The notes under the pieces were generated by a model. It had not been told where the DNA came from. It saw only the letters and a list, made by a program, of their open reading frames with translations, and did no database searches. A DNA stretch of 56,406 nt, from NCBI GenBank assembly GCA_027486895.1, contig JAIXOE010000056.1, positions 1 to 56,406 of the forward strand, given 5' to 3'. This document shows positions 17,698 through 27,220 of the stretch, one piece after another. Each line of letters starts with the position of its first letter. Position 1 is the first letter of the stretch. The DNA is from Sphingomonadales bacterium. Its GTDB lineage: Bacteria > Pseudomonadota > Alphaproteobacteria > Sphingomonadales > Sphingomonadaceae. Both the position numbers and the translations under genes were made by a program.

Positions 17698-18970
17698 CGT
17701 ATGTGTGGTTGGCCTGGGATATATTGGCCTACCCACAGCAGCCGTTATTGCCCGTTCAGGTTGCCGCGTCGTTGGGGTCGACGTCAACCAGTCGGTCGTC
17801 GATACAATTAACCGCGGCGAAATTCATATCGAAGAGGTCGATCTTGACGGCCTTGTGCAGGGTGTCGTGGCGCGGCAAATGCTGCGCGCATCGACAATGG
17901 TTGAAACCGCTGACATCTTTGTCATTGCTGTGCCCACGCCGTTTGACGACAATCATGCGCCTGACATCAGCTATGTGTTGAATGCCGCAACCAACATCGC
18001 TGCTGCATTAAAAATTGGTGACACGATCATCTTGGAATCCACGTCACCCGTCGGCACCACGGACCGCGTTCGTGACCTCATTGCGCAGCTACGTCCCGAT
18101 CTGAAAATTCCCGGCATTACGTCCGAAACACCTGATGTTTCGATCGCATATTGCCCTGAACGTGTCCTTCCGGGGCGGATATTGGAAGAATTGACCAACA
18201 ATGACCGCTCCATCGGCGGCATAACGCCGCGCTGTGCGCGTAAGGCGCTGACCTTTTACAAGCGCTTTGTGCGCGGCGAATGCGTCACCACTGATGCCCG
18301 ATCTGCCGAAATGACGAAGCTTGTCGAAAACGCATTTCGTGATGTGAACATCGCATTTGCCAATGAATTGTCGATGGTCGCAGATCACATGGGCCTTGAT
18401 GTGTGGGAAGTCATTCGCCTCGCCAACCGTCATCCGCGCGTCAACATCTTGCAACCTGGCCCCGGCGTTGGCGGCCATTGTATTGCGGTCGACCCATGGT
18501 TTATTGTTCATGGTGCACCGGACCAGAGCCCGCTCATCCGCACTGCGCGCAACGTCAACGATGGCAAGATTGATCACGTCATCGCCCGCGCGCGCACGTT
18601 GATCTTGGAAAATCCGGGCATGAAAATCGGCTGCATGGGCCTGGCGTTCAAAGCGAATATCGACGATTTTCGTGAAAGCCCTGCATTGAAAGCAGCGACA
18701 ACACTCGCCGAAGAATTCGGTGACCGCATTTATGTCATTGAGCCATATGCGGCGGACTTGCCCCCGTCATTTGACGGCACTAGCGCCAAACTGGTCGATA
18801 TCGACCACGCGCTGTTGGAATGCGGTATGCTGATAACACTGGTCGACCATGACAGTTTCAAAGCCATTCCCTTGGCGGAACGCGCTGGAAAGATTGTCTA
18901 TGACGTCCGTGGCATTTGGCCAGACCAGCCCGAAAATGCGGTGCAGAGCCAACTTCGGCTTGCCAGCTAA
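17675..18970 (+). CDS. wecC: UDP-N-acetyl-D-mannosamine dehydrogenase
   Basis: The 431-residue nucleotide-sugar dehydrogenase oxidises UDP-ManNAc to UDP-ManNAcA with two NAD+. The N-terminal Rossmann motif is VGLGYIGLPTAAVIA (about 12-26). The catalytic cysteine is Cys269 in GVGGHCIAVDPWF. CMGLAFKANIDDFRESPA lies near 325, at the start of the C-terminal domain. It starts inside the end of wecB with a GGAGAT ribosome site. A neighbouring UDP-glucose dehydrogenase belongs to the same superfamily, but the HCIAVDPWF form and the wecB overlap point to the ManNAc enzyme here. Confidence 0.94.
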   Translation: MLVDKKPDVCVVGLGYIGLPTAAVIARSGCRVVGVDVNQSVVDTINRGEIHIEEVDLDGLVQGVVARQMLRASTMVETADIFVIAVPTPFDDNHAPDISYVLNAATNIAAALKIGDTIILESTSPVGTTDRVRDLIAQLRPDLKIPGITSETPDVSIAYCPERVLPGRILEELTNNDRSIGGITPRCARKALTFYKRFVRGECVTTDARSAEMTKLVENAFRDVNIAFANELSMVADHMGLDVWEVIRLANRHPRVNILQPGPGVGGHCIAVDPWFIVHGAPDQSPLIRTARNVNDGKIDHVIARARTLILENPGMKIGCMGLAFKANIDDFRESPALKAATTLAEEFGDRIYVIEPYAADLPPSFDGTSAKLVDIDHALLECGMLITLVDHDSFKAIPLAERAGKIVYDVRGIWPDQPENAVQSQLRLAS

Positions 18971-18977
18971 ACCGAAA

Positions 18978-19017
18978 CGGCTAGTTGGCTATTGCTTGGT
19001 CGGCTGAACTAGCCGAC
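18978..19017 (+). other. Alternative hairpins between wecC and ugd
   Basis: CGGCTAGTT (18978-18986) can pair perfectly with AACTAGCCG (19007-19015) over a 20-base loop. Alternatively GTCGGCT (18999-19005) pairs with AGCCGAC (19011-19017) over a 5-base loop. The two stems share bases, so only one can form. The layout resembles an attenuator or a terminator/antiterminator pair, but no U-run is present. Confidence 0.45.
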
Positions 19018-19090
19018 GCAAGACTTGTTCCTGCAACGATAAAGTCATAAGGCGCAAGCATTCGGCAGCCGCCTCCAAAAGGGTATCGTA

Positions 19091-20392
19091 ATGAAAATCG
19101 CAATGATCGGTTCGGGCTATGTTGGCCTTGTATCTGGCGCATGTTTTGCAGATTTCGGGCATGAAGTTGTCTGCGTCGACAAGGACGAAGGCAAGATTTC
19201 CCGCCTGAACGCCAATATCATGCCGATTTACGAACCGGGCCTTGATGCTTTGGTCAAGACCAATGTCGACGCTGGCCGCTTGAGCTTTTCAACCGATGTG
19301 CTGCAATCTGTCAAAGGTTGCGGTGCGATCTTCATCGCCGTTGGTACACCTTCACGCCGCGGCGATGGCCATGCGGACTTGAGCTATGTCTATGCAGCAG
19401 CTGAAGAGCTGGCGCGCGCAATCGACCCCGGCACCGTGGTCGTTACGAAGTCTACTGTTCCTGTGGGCACAGGCGACGAGGTTGAACGCATCATCCGCGA
19501 AACCAGCCCTGACCTTGAATTTGCCGTTGTTTCAAACCCTGAATTCCTGCGCGAAGGCGCGGCCATTGGCGACTTCAAACGCCCCGACCGCATTGTTGTT
19601 GGCAGCGATGTCGAATGGGCCCGCGATGTGATGCGCGCGATTTACCGCCCATTGTTCCTGAACGAATCGCCGTTGCTGTTCACCAGCCGCCGTTCGTCAG
19701 AGCTGATCAAATATGCAGCAAACGCATTTCTTGCGACCAAGATTACCTTCATCAACGAAATGGCGGATCTGTGCGAGAAACTGGGTGCCAATGTGCAAGA
19801 CGTATCGCGCGGTATCGGCTTGGATAACCGCATTGGGCCAAAGTTCCTGCATGCAGGGCCCGGCTATGGCGGAAGCTGCTTTCCAAAAGACACGCTAGCG
19901 TTGCTCAAGACTGCACAGGATAATGAAACACCTGTACGCGTGGTTGAAGCCGTTGTTCAGGCCAATGACCTTCGCAAGCGCGCGATGGGCCGTAAGATCA
20001 TCAATGCACTGGGCGGTGACGTCCGCGGCATGAAGGTCGGGTTGCTTGGCCTGACGTTCAAACCCAACACCGACGATATGCGTGATGCGCCGTCGATCGC
20101 GATTGTCCAGACGCTGCTGGATGCCGGCGCCATCGTCCATGCGCATGATCCCGAAGGCATGGAGGAAGCTGCCAAGATCCTACCCGATGTAGTGATGACC
20201 GACAGCGCCTATAGCGCAGCGCAAGATGCGCATGCCGTTGCCTTGGTGACCGAGTGGGACGCCTATCGCGCGTTGGACCTGAAGAAGCTGCATGCCGCAA
20301 TGGCGGGTGACGTTCTGGTCGATCTGCGCAACATCTACCGTGTAGAAGAAGCGCAGGCCGCCGGGTTCAATTATGTCAGTGTCGGGCGTTAA
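19091..20392 (+). CDS. ugd: UDP-glucose 6-dehydrogenase
   Basis: The 433-residue enzyme converts UDP-glucose to UDP-glucuronate, a precursor of acidic exopolysaccharide. The Rossmann motif MIGSGYVGLVSGACFADFGH is at residues 5-24. The substrate region EFLREGAAIGDFKRPDRIVVG is near 150-170 and the catalytic Cys263 is in GPGYGGSCFPKDT. LLGLTFKPNTDDMRDAPS opens the C-terminal domain. It lies 120 bp downstream of wecC on the same strand, with competing hairpins in between, so it may be read from the same transcript with lower or conditional yield. It ends 10 bp before the convergent acyl-CoA ligase gene. Confidence 0.96.
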   Translation: MKIAMIGSGYVGLVSGACFADFGHEVVCVDKDEGKISRLNANIMPIYEPGLDALVKTNVDAGRLSFSTDVLQSVKGCGAIFIAVGTPSRRGDGHADLSYVYAAAEELARAIDPGTVVVTKSTVPVGTGDEVERIIRETSPDLEFAVVSNPEFLREGAAIGDFKRPDRIVVGSDVEWARDVMRAIYRPLFLNESPLLFTSRRSSELIKYAANAFLATKITFINEMADLCEKLGANVQDVSRGIGLDNRIGPKFLHAGPGYGGSCFPKDTLALLKTAQDNETPVRVVEAVVQANDLRKRAMGRKIINALGGDVRGMKVGLLGLTFKPNTDDMRDAPSIAIVQTLLDAGAIVHAHDPEGMEEAAKILPDVVMTDSAYSAAQDAHAVALVTEWDAYRALDLKKLHAAMAGDVLVDLRNIYRVEEAQAAGFNYVSVGR

Positions 20393-20402
20393 GCGAACTG
20401 CG

Positions 20403-21962
20403 CTAATTTACCTGCCGGTCATATCCCGCCCAATAGGGTGCGCGTAAATCCTTGCGCAAAATCTTGCCTGACGCATTGCGCGGCAGTGCCTCAATGACGT
20501 CCACTGAACGTGGTACCTTGAACCCTGCAATGCGTTCGCGGGCCCAGCTCATGACGCTTTCGACGTCAACATTTGCGCCGGGCTTGGGAACACAGACAGC
20601 CTTGACCGCCTCGCCCCATTTGTCGTCGGGCACGCCGATGACGGCGACTTCAAGCACATCGGGGTGCCCGTAAATCGCGCTCTCGACCTCAGCGGGGTAC
20701 ACATTTTCGCCGCCCGTGATGATCATGTCTTTCACGCGGTCGTGGATGTATAAATAGCCATCCTCATCGAGGTATCCGGCATCGCCAGTCTTGATCCAGC
20801 CGCCCTCGGCAACGGTGCCCTTGGTCGCATCGGGCAAATTCCAATAACCAATCATATTGTTTGAAGACCGCGTCCAGACTTCGCCGACCTCTCCGACCGG
20901 CATGTCGTTGCCTGCGCCATCGACAATGCGCAGATCAACCCCGGGCAGCGGCTTTCCGGCTGACCGCATTCTTTTGTTGCCATTGGGGTCGTGGTCTTCG
21001 GGCGGAAGCATGCAGATTGTACCGGTCGTTTCGGTCATGCCGTAGACTTGAATGAATTGTGCATTGAACACATCCATGCATTGCCGCAGCAGCTCGAGCG
21101 GAATGGGCGCTGCGCCGTAAAGGATATATTTCAGGCGGCTGTAATCTACCGAACGGCATCGCGGGTGATTGACCATCATCTGCAAGGCGGCAGGCACGAT
21201 GAACAAGCGCGTCGCGCCGCCTTTTTCAATCGCATCAAAAACCATGTCAGGCGAAAACTCGGCCTGGACCAACCCCGGCAAGCCTGACGCAAGCGCCATG
21301 ATGCCAAGCCCAGTCCCGCCAATATGCGCGCAGGGCATGGCGATAAGGACGACTTCATCATCCTCCCATTTGGTATAAGCATGGTCGGAATCTGCGGACT
21401 GTTTGCGCAAGGCAAACAGGTTACGGTTCGACAGCACGGCGCCTTTCGGGTTACCGGTGGTGCCTGATGTGTATAGCTGCAAGACAGCATCATCTGCGCC
21501 GGCAGGTTCAAATGCTGCACGCGGCGTCGTGTCAATCATGCGCCGCGCTTCGTCCTCTGCTATGACACGCTCAACGCTTGGTATGTCTTCGGCAAGTGCC
21601 TGAACGCCAGCGTCAAACCCCTGCCCCGCGAACAGCACGCGCGCGCCCGTGTCGTTCGCAATATACGCCCACTCTGCAGGGGCAAGCCGCCAGCCAACTG
21701 GCACCATGACGATGCCAGCGCGCGCCGCTCCATAAAACAATGCGAAATAAAGGTCGCTGTTTTTGCCAATCCACGCAATCCGGTCGCCTTTTTTAAGGCC
21801 CAGCGCGAACAGCATCGACACAATTTTTGCGGTGTATTCTTCTAACCCGCCATAGTTCAAAGCGCGGTCATCTTGCGACAAAGCGGGCCAATCGGGGCGG
21901 TCTTTTGCCCAATGGTTCAGAAACCCGTCAAAGGTCACAATATCGAAATCGGCCACCGCCAT
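20403..21962 (-). CDS. AMP-forming acyl-CoA synthetase/ligase
   Basis: This protein (519 residues from the chosen start) belongs to the ANL superfamily and activates a carboxylic acid through an acyl-adenylate to its CoA ester. The P-loop-like motif LYTSGTTGNPKGAVLSNRN is near residue 160 and YGMTETTGTICML near 300. The hinge and C-terminal domain carry MIITGGENVYPAEVESAI, and the catalytic lysine lies in NASGKILRKDLR near the end. The ATG at 21960-21962 is preferred because GGGAGAGATGAC precedes it; an upstream in-frame ATG at 22010 has no clear ribosome site. It may activate medium- or long-chain or aromatic-derived acids; the substrate cannot be read. It is divergent from the exported protein gene at 22089. 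Confidence 0.93.
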   Translation of the reverse strand: MAVADFDIVTFDGFLNHWAKDRPDWPALSQDDRALNYGGLEEYTAKIVSMLFALGLKKGDRIAWIGKNSDLYFALFYGAARAGIVMVPVGWRLAPAEWAYIANDTGARVLFAGQGFDAGVQALAEDIPSVERVIAEDEARRMIDTTPRAAFEPAGADDAVLQLYTSGTTGNPKGAVLSNRNLFALRKQSADSDHAYTKWEDDEVVLIAMPCAHIGGTGLGIMALASGLPGLVQAEFSPDMVFDAIEKGGATRLFIVPAALQMMVNHPRCRSVDYSRLKYILYGAAPIPLELLRQCMDVFNAQFIQVYGMTETTGTICMLPPEDHDPNGNKRMRSAGKPLPGVDLRIVDGAGNDMPVGEVGEVWTRSSNNMIGYWNLPDATKGTVAEGGWIKTGDAGYLDEDGYLYIHDRVKDMIITGGENVYPAEVESAIYGHPDVLEVAVIGVPDDKWGEAVKAVCVPKPGANVDVESVMSWARERIAGFKVPRSVDVIEALPRNASGKILRKDLRAPYWAGYDRQVN

Positions 21963-22088
21963 GTCATCTCTCCCAAGATTGGGCCGCGTTTGGCAGAGGC
22001 CCTGATGCATTTTGTCGAGAGATTATAGCCACATGTCAATAAACTCATTACGTCAATGCTACCCCCCTTTGAATGCGAGGATTCTCTC

Positions 22089-23264
22089 ATGACGAAAACT
22101 TTTCAACTGACCGCAATCCTTTTGCTGACAGGGGTCAGCTTGCCCGCTGCCGCACAGAATGAATCCAAGCGTGAAATTGTTGTAACTGCGCGTTCATTGA
22201 AGGACACAGAGGCTGATTTGAAAGCCTGTCTTGCGCGGAAATGCCCGCCTGATCAGGATATCAAGGCCACCCTCGCGCATGCTGAGAACCAATTTGTCGA
22301 AGGTGATTATCGCGATGCGCGTACCACCTTGGCAAACGCCCTCGGCCGCAATCGCAAACATAAAGAGCAGTTCCCCATCGAAGTCTCGGATTTGCTGCGC
22401 GCAAATGGCAACGTTGCTGCCCATTTGGGTGAATCCAACATTTACCGACTTTCCGTGCTCGATATGCGCGACACGTTGAAAGGCGCGCTCAAGCCAAATG
22501 ACTTTCGCGTATTCGGGGCAGAAATTGAAGTCGCGGACTCCCGTTTGAAGCTTGGCTATCTGGAAGAAGCCAGCGACAAATATTTGGAGATCGAACGGCG
22601 TGCGCTAACTGCGGGCCTTCCTCAAGTTGCCGCGATTGCACGTCTGCGTGATCTATCTCTGCGGGTGCAACGCGCGGAAACAGAGAAGACGGCATATCGC
22701 CGGAAAGACGCCGTCGAAGCCATTGACCTGTTCTTGAAAGAACCGACCGGCGGCGCTGAGGAATTCAAGATTGTTGCTGAAGTCCTCAAATCACGCATGG
22801 ACCGCAATGGCGGCAACAATGAAACCACCGACAAGTTGATTGCGCGTTATGCTGCGATGGGCGGAACAGCACGACCTGTCCTTCTGCACTCCAAGCCTAT
22901 TGAAATGAACGAGGCACAGGCAGCACGCGCGATGGCGGGTGGCAGCGACCTCAACCGGATCGGCACGCAGGTTGTCGAAAAGCGCTGGGTCGATATTGGT
23001 TTCTGGATTGGCGCAGACGGCAAGGTTGATGAGCCAGAAATATTGCGTAACCAAGGTGGTACCGATTGGACCGACGTTGTTCTGAAGGCGATTAAAACCC
23101 GCATTTACGCGCCTTTAAAGGCAGAAAGCGATGGGGCTACGCCCGGCATCTACGCCATCGAGCGTTATTCGCTCACCGCGCAATATGAGAATGACGTTAC
23201 CGGAACGCGTATCCGTCAGCGCTCACCTATCGCCAAAATCGAGCGTACTGATTTGACTGGCTAA
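22089..23264 (+). CDS. Exported protein with helical repeats and a TonB-C-like C-terminus
   Basis: The 391-residue protein has a Sec signal peptide (MTKTFQLTAILLLTG, then AAAQ as the likely cleavage site). A short EIVVTARSL segment follows that oddly recalls the TonB box of receptors. The middle (about 70-230) is helical and TPR-like: tandem segments such as NQFVEGDYRDARTTLANAL and LGYLEEASDKYLEIE. The C-terminal 110 residues contain WVDIGFWIGADGKVDEPEIL and IYAPLK, like the C-terminal domain of TonB/energy-transducer proteins. It has no membrane anchor after cleavage, so it is probably periplasmic. The start at 22089 follows GAGG; an upstream in-frame start lacks a signal-like N-terminus. 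Function is unknown. Confidence 0.8.
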   Translation: MTKTFQLTAILLLTGVSLPAAAQNESKREIVVTARSLKDTEADLKACLARKCPPDQDIKATLAHAENQFVEGDYRDARTTLANALGRNRKHKEQFPIEVSDLLRANGNVAAHLGESNIYRLSVLDMRDTLKGALKPNDFRVFGAEIEVADSRLKLGYLEEASDKYLEIERRALTAGLPQVAAIARLRDLSLRVQRAETEKTAYRRKDAVEAIDLFLKEPTGGAEEFKIVAEVLKSRMDRNGGNNETTDKLIARYAAMGGTARPVLLHSKPIEMNEAQAARAMAGGSDLNRIGTQVVEKRWVDIGFWIGADGKVDEPEILRNQGGTDWTDVVLKAIKTRIYAPLKAESDGATPGIYAIERYSLTAQYENDVTGTRIRQRSPIAKIERTDLTG

Positions 23265-23890
23265 GCGCGGAATACCAGCAGCAGATTGTTTGCGGGCATT
23301 TCCACAATCTGGTCGAGCCGTAATCCGGCCTCGCCAGCTGTTTCGCTCAGGTCCTCAACCGAGCGCAGCCCCCATTCGGGGTTTTGCTGGCGCAGCGACG
23401 CATCAAACGCAGCGTTGCTCTCCGCAAGGGCAACATCGCGCTGCCGAAATGGCCCATAGATGCAAAGCGGTGACGACGGCACAAGCGTTCGAGCCGCATT
23501 ACGCAGCAATCCGACTGTCGCCGCCCATGGGCTGATATGAACCATGTTGATGCACAACACAGCATCGGCTTGCGCAAACGGCCAGTCGGATGCTGCGTCC
23601 AGCAACATCGCAGGCAAGACGTTCCCTGCATTCTCTTCCGCACGCCATGCTTCAATAGACGCTACCGCGATTGGATCGGGATCCGTCGGCTGCCACGTCA
23701 GCGCGGGAAACAATTTGGCAAAGTGCACCGCATGTTCGCCCGTTCCACTCGCGATTTCCAGCACTAGCCCGTGGTCGGGTAGCAGATTGATAAGCGCGTC
23801 CGCTATCGCATCGCGATTGCGCACAGTCGCTGGCGCGTGCCGCTTTACCTCAGGACCGCTTTCAAACACGAAAGGCTGCGGCGTACTCAC
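23261..23890 (-). CDS. DUF938 family class I SAM-dependent methyltransferase
   Basis: This protein (209 residues from the GTG start) has the DUF938 signature: HAPATVRNRDAIADAL near the N-terminus, the SAM loop VLEIASGTGEHAVHFAKLFP, and INMVHISPWAATVGLL in the middle. The family is predicted to methylate an unknown small molecule. The GTG start overlaps the gcvPB stop as GTGA, so it is the last, translationally coupled gene of the glycine cleavage operon; a longer in-frame start at 23923 would overlap gcvPB further. Its TAG stop shares three bases with the TAA stop of the convergent gene (CTAA at 23261-23264). The link with glycine/one-carbon metabolism is suggestive only. Confidence 0.88.
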   Translation of the reverse strand: MSTPQPFVFESGPEVKRHAPATVRNRDAIADALINLLPDHGLVLEIASGTGEHAVHFAKLFPALTWQPTDPDPIAVASIEAWRAEENAGNVLPAMLLDAASDWPFAQADAVLCINMVHISPWAATVGLLRNAARTLVPSSPLCIYGPFRQRDVALAESNAAFDASLRQQNPEWGLRSVEDLSETAGEAGLRLDQIVEMPANNLLLVFRA

Positions 23891-25455
23891 TCCGCCGCAA
23901 CTGCCTGTTCTGGTTCGCGCCATACCAGCACGGGCTTACGCGCAGCCTGCGTTTCGTCGAGGCGACGACGCGGGGCGTAATGCGGCGCGGATTTCAGCAT
24001 GGGATCCCCTGTCTTTGCCCGTTGAACAACGGACCGCATTGCGCCGATAAACTGATCAAGCGTTGCCTTGCTCTCGGTCTCTGTCGGCTCGATCAACATC
24101 GCGCCATGAACCACCAGCGGGAAGTACACCGTCATCGGGTGATAGCCTTCGTCGATTAGGCCCTTGGCAATGTCGAGCGTGGAGAAGCCTTCGGCCATGC
24201 CATTATCGCTGAATAACGCCTCATGCATGCACGGACCGCTATGCGCAAAGGGCGCCTCAAGAACGTCCTCAAGACTGCGCAAAATATAGTTGGCGTTCAG
24301 CACTGCGTCTTCGGCAACCTGACGCAGACCATCTGCACCATGCGACATGATGTAGGACAGCGCGCGCGTGAACATGCCCATTTGGCCGTGGAAGGCGACC
24401 ATACGGCCAAATGTCGACCCATGCTGCTCGCCAGCATTTTCCTCTTCAACAAGGCGATAATGGTCGCCATCCTTGTCAACAAAAGGCAGTGGCGCATAGG
24501 GCGCCAGCGCTTCGGATAGCACAACGGGGCCTGAACCCGGTCCGCCACCACCATGCGGCGTCGAGAATGTCTTATGCAGGTTGATATGCATCGCATCAAC
24601 GCCCAAGTCGCCGGGGCGAACGCGGCCAACGATCGCGTTGAAGTTCGCGCCGTCGCAATAGACATAGCCACCGGCGGCATGGACCGCGTCCGAAATCTCG
24701 CGCAAGTCACGTTCGAACAGGCCGCAGGTGTTTGGATTGGTGATCATCACGCCCGCGACATCCGGACCAAGCCGCGCCTTCAGCGCGGCCAAATCGACGC
24801 GGCCTTCCGAAGTTGCGGGGATATTCTCGACCGCATAGCCCGCAAAGGCAGCGGTGGCAGGGTTGGTGCCATGCGCGCTTTCGGGACACAGGATGACTGA
24901 ACGGGCATCACCGCGCGCCGTCAAAGCCGCGCGAATGGCGAGGATTCCGCACAACTCGCCATGCGCGCCAGCCTTGGGTGACATCGCTACGGCTTTCATA
25001 CCCGTCAGCGTAACCAACCAATGCGCCAGTTCGTGAATGACGCCCAATGCACCTTGAACGGTTTCAACCGGCTGCAGTGGATGGACATCCGCAAAGCCAG
25101 CCATACGCGCGACTTTTTCATTCAGCCGCGGGTTATGCTTCATTGTGCAACTGCCGAGCGGGAAAAAGCCCAGATCGATGGCATAATTCTGACGGCTGAG
25201 GCGGGTATAGTGCCGCACAGTTTCGGGTTCGGATAGGCCGGGAAGGCCAATGTCACGGTGGCGGGCCAAATTGCCAAGGCGCGAGGTGACCTTTGGCGCA
25301 TCGGCAAGGTCAACGCCCGTTGTTCCAGCCGTGCCGATTTCGAAAATCAATGCCTCTTCGAGCATTAGCGCCTTGTTGCCGGTATATGTCGCAGGTGCGG
25401 TTTCGCCTGCGCTGCCCATCTCGGGCTTCCATCCGCTTTGATTGATCGTGCTCAT
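23887..25455 (-). CDS. gcvPB: Glycine dehydrogenase (decarboxylating) subunit 2
   Basis: The 522-residue C-terminal half of a split P-protein carries the PLP lysine, Lys295 in [21 protein letters not shown]. Typical features also include [15 protein letters not shown] near 97-110 and [15 protein letters not shown] near 190. With GcvPA it forms the pyridoxal-phosphate decarboxylase of the glycine cleavage system, releasing CO2 from glycine and loading the aminomethyl group on lipoyl-GcvH. It overlaps gcvPA by 4 bases and the methyltransferase gene by 4 bases. Complete, with no unusual residue seen. Confidence 0.97.
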   Translation of the reverse strand: MSTINQSGWKPEMGSAGETAPATYTGNKALMLEEALIFEIGTAGTTGVDLADAPKVTSRLGNLARHRDIGLPGLSEPETVRHYTRLSRQNYAIDLGFFPLGSCTMKHNPRLNEKVARMAGFADVHPLQPVETVQGALGVIHELAHWLVTLTGMKAVAMSPKAGAHGELCGILAIRAALTARGDARSVILCPESAHGTNPATAAFAGYAVENIPATSEGRVDLAALKARLGPDVAGVMITNPNTCGLFERDLREISDAVHAAGGYVYCDGANFNAIVGRVRPGDLGVDAMHINLHKTFSTPHGGGGPGSGPVVLSEALAPYAPLPFVDKDGDHYRLVEEENAGEQHGSTFGRMVAFHGQMGMFTRALSYIMSHGADGLRQVAEDAVLNANYILRSLEDVLEAPFAHSGPCMHEALFSDNGMAEGFSTLDIAKGLIDEGYHPMTVYFPLVVHGAMLIEPTETESKATLDQFIGAMRSVVQRAKTGDPMLKSAPHYAPRRRLDETQAARKPVLVWREPEQAVAAE

Positions 25456-26810
25456 GCCAACACCTCCTGCAATGCGACTGCAAATGTTTCCACATCCTCC
25501 ATGGTCGCAACTTCGGTTACGGCGACGACCAGGCCATTGGCGAGTGCATCGGATCCCGGATACAAACGTCCCAATGAGACGCCGCCCAGAACCTGCCGGT
25601 CTGCAAGCGCCCGCACGACGGGGCGCGCTTCCTTGGGCAGCCTTAAGGTGAATTCGTTGAAAAATGTGTCGTTGACGAGTTCAACGCCAGAAATTTTGGC
25701 TAGCCGGTCGGCAGCTTGAACCGCAAGACCATGGTTGAGTTCGGCCAATCCGCGCAGCCCCTTTTCACCCAACAATGTCAGATGAACGCTGAAGGCCAAT
25801 GCGCAAAGACCTGAATTTGTACAGATATTTGATGTCGCCTTTTCACGACGGATATGCTGTTCGCGCGTCGACAGCGTCAGCACGAAACCGCGCTTGCCTG
25901 CGGCATCAACCGTCTCACCGCACAAACGCCCTGGCATCTGGCGAACGAACTTTTCCTTGCAGGCAAACAGCCCGACATAGGGTCCGCCAAACTGAAGACC
26001 GACGCCAAGCGATTGCCCCTCGCCCACGACAATATCCGCGCCCATTTCACCCGGCGCCTTGATTGCACCTAACGCCACAGGCTCGGTCACAACAGTAATC
26101 AGCAACGCGCCATGCGCATGTGCCTTCGCTGCAATCGCCGACAAATCTTCAATGCGGCCAAGAATGTCTGGATATTGCACAACAACGCAGCTGGTTTCGC
26201 CGTCAATCGCATCCAGCAACCGTGCGCTATCGGTAACAGGCGAAAGCTCGGGCAAGGCTGTGTCCAGCGTGTCGCCGGTATATTGTGCCATCGTCTTAGC
26301 AACACTCACATAATGCGGGTGCAGCCCTGACGAAAGCACAGCCTTGGTCCGCTTCGTAATGCGGCCAGCCATGCCGATGGCTTCCCAACATGCGGTCGAG
26401 CCATCATACATCGATGCGTTGGCAACGTCACAACCGAACAGCCGCGCAACCTGCGTCTGGAATTCGAACAGCATCTGAAGCGTGCCCTGCGCGATTTCAG
26501 GCTGATATGGTGTGTACGCCGTCAGGAATTCGCCGCGCTGGATGATATGGTCGACACTTGCAGGAACATGATGCTTGTAAGCACCAGCGCCAAGAAAGAA
26601 CGGCGTATGCGACGCGGTCATATTTTTGCGCGCGAGATTTGAAAAATGCCGCTCCACCGCCATTTCACTGGCATGGTTTGGCAAGCCCCGGATCGGCCCG
26701 TCCAGCTGCGCTTCCACAGGAACATCGGCAAACAAATCATCAATCGACTTTGCCCCAATGACACCAAGCATCGCCTGACGATCAGATGGGGTGAGCGGTA
26801 AATAACGCAT
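25452..26810 (-). CDS. gcvPA: Glycine dehydrogenase (decarboxylating) subunit 1
   Basis: The N-terminal half of the split P-protein has 452 residues from the chosen start [16 protein letters not shown], which is the usual beginning of GcvPA. GGAGATTGAA lies just ahead of this ATG; a longer start at 26831 would add seven residues. Conserved stretches include [18 protein letters not shown] near 75-95, [15 protein letters not shown] near 105 and [15 protein letters not shown] near 130. It pairs with GcvPB, encoded in the next gene. The gap to gcvH is 38 bp with no terminator-like structure. Confidence 0.97.
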   Translation of the reverse strand: MRYLPLTPSDRQAMLGVIGAKSIDDLFADVPVEAQLDGPIRGLPNHASEMAVERHFSNLARKNMTASHTPFFLGAGAYKHHVPASVDHIIQRGEFLTAYTPYQPEIAQGTLQMLFEFQTQVARLFGCDVANASMYDGSTACWEAIGMAGRITKRTKAVLSSGLHPHYVSVAKTMAQYTGDTLDTALPELSPVTDSARLLDAIDGETSCVVVQYPDILGRIEDLSAIAAKAHAHGALLITVVTEPVALGAIKAPGEMGADIVVGEGQSLGVGLQFGGPYVGLFACKEKFVRQMPGRLCGETVDAAGKRGFVLTLSTREQHIRREKATSNICTNSGLCALAFSVHLTLLGEKGLRGLAELNHGLAVQAADRLAKISGVELVNDTFFNEFTLRLPKEARPVVRALADRQVLGGVSLGRLYPGSDALANGLVVAVTEVATMEDVETFAVALQEVLA

Positions 26811-26848
26811 TTCAATCTCCATGGCCCGCAAGTTGCGGACTGATTAGC

Positions 26849-27220
26849 TTAAAGACCGTCGACAAATGCCTTGTACGCGGTTGCATCCATCAGGCTGTCG
26901 AGTTCGCTTGTGTCGCTGAGGGTGATCTTGAAGAACCAGCCTTCGCCTTCAGGGTCGTTGTTCACGAGTGCGGGATCGCCTTCCAACGCGTCATTGCCTT
27001 CAATGACGGTGCCGCTGACGGGTGCGTACACATCGGATGCCGCTTTCACGGATTCGACCACCGCAGCATCTCCGCCTTTTTTCAGCGTCGCGCCGGTGGC
27101 GGGGACTTCAGCGAACACAATATCGCCGAGCTGACTTTGCGCATATTCGGTGATGCCAACAGTGGCGCTATCGCCGTCGACTTCGATCCATTCATGATCT
27201 TCGGTGAAATAACGGGTCAT
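26849..27220 (-). CDS. gcvH: Glycine cleavage system H protein
   Basis: The 123-residue lipoyl carrier shuttles the aminomethyl intermediate between the P, T and L proteins. The lipoylated residue is Lys59 in [17 protein letters not shown]. The N-terminus ([13 protein letters not shown]) and C-terminal WFFKITLSD are standard. It overlaps gcvT by 4 bases (ATGA). Length and motif are typical; no oddity. Confidence 0.97.
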   Translation of the reverse strand: MTRYFTEDHEWIEVDGDSATVGITEYAQSQLGDIVFAEVPATGATLKKGGDAAVVESVKAASDVYAPVSGTVIEGNDALEGDPALVNNDPEGEGWFFKITLSDTSELDSLMDATAYKAFVDGL

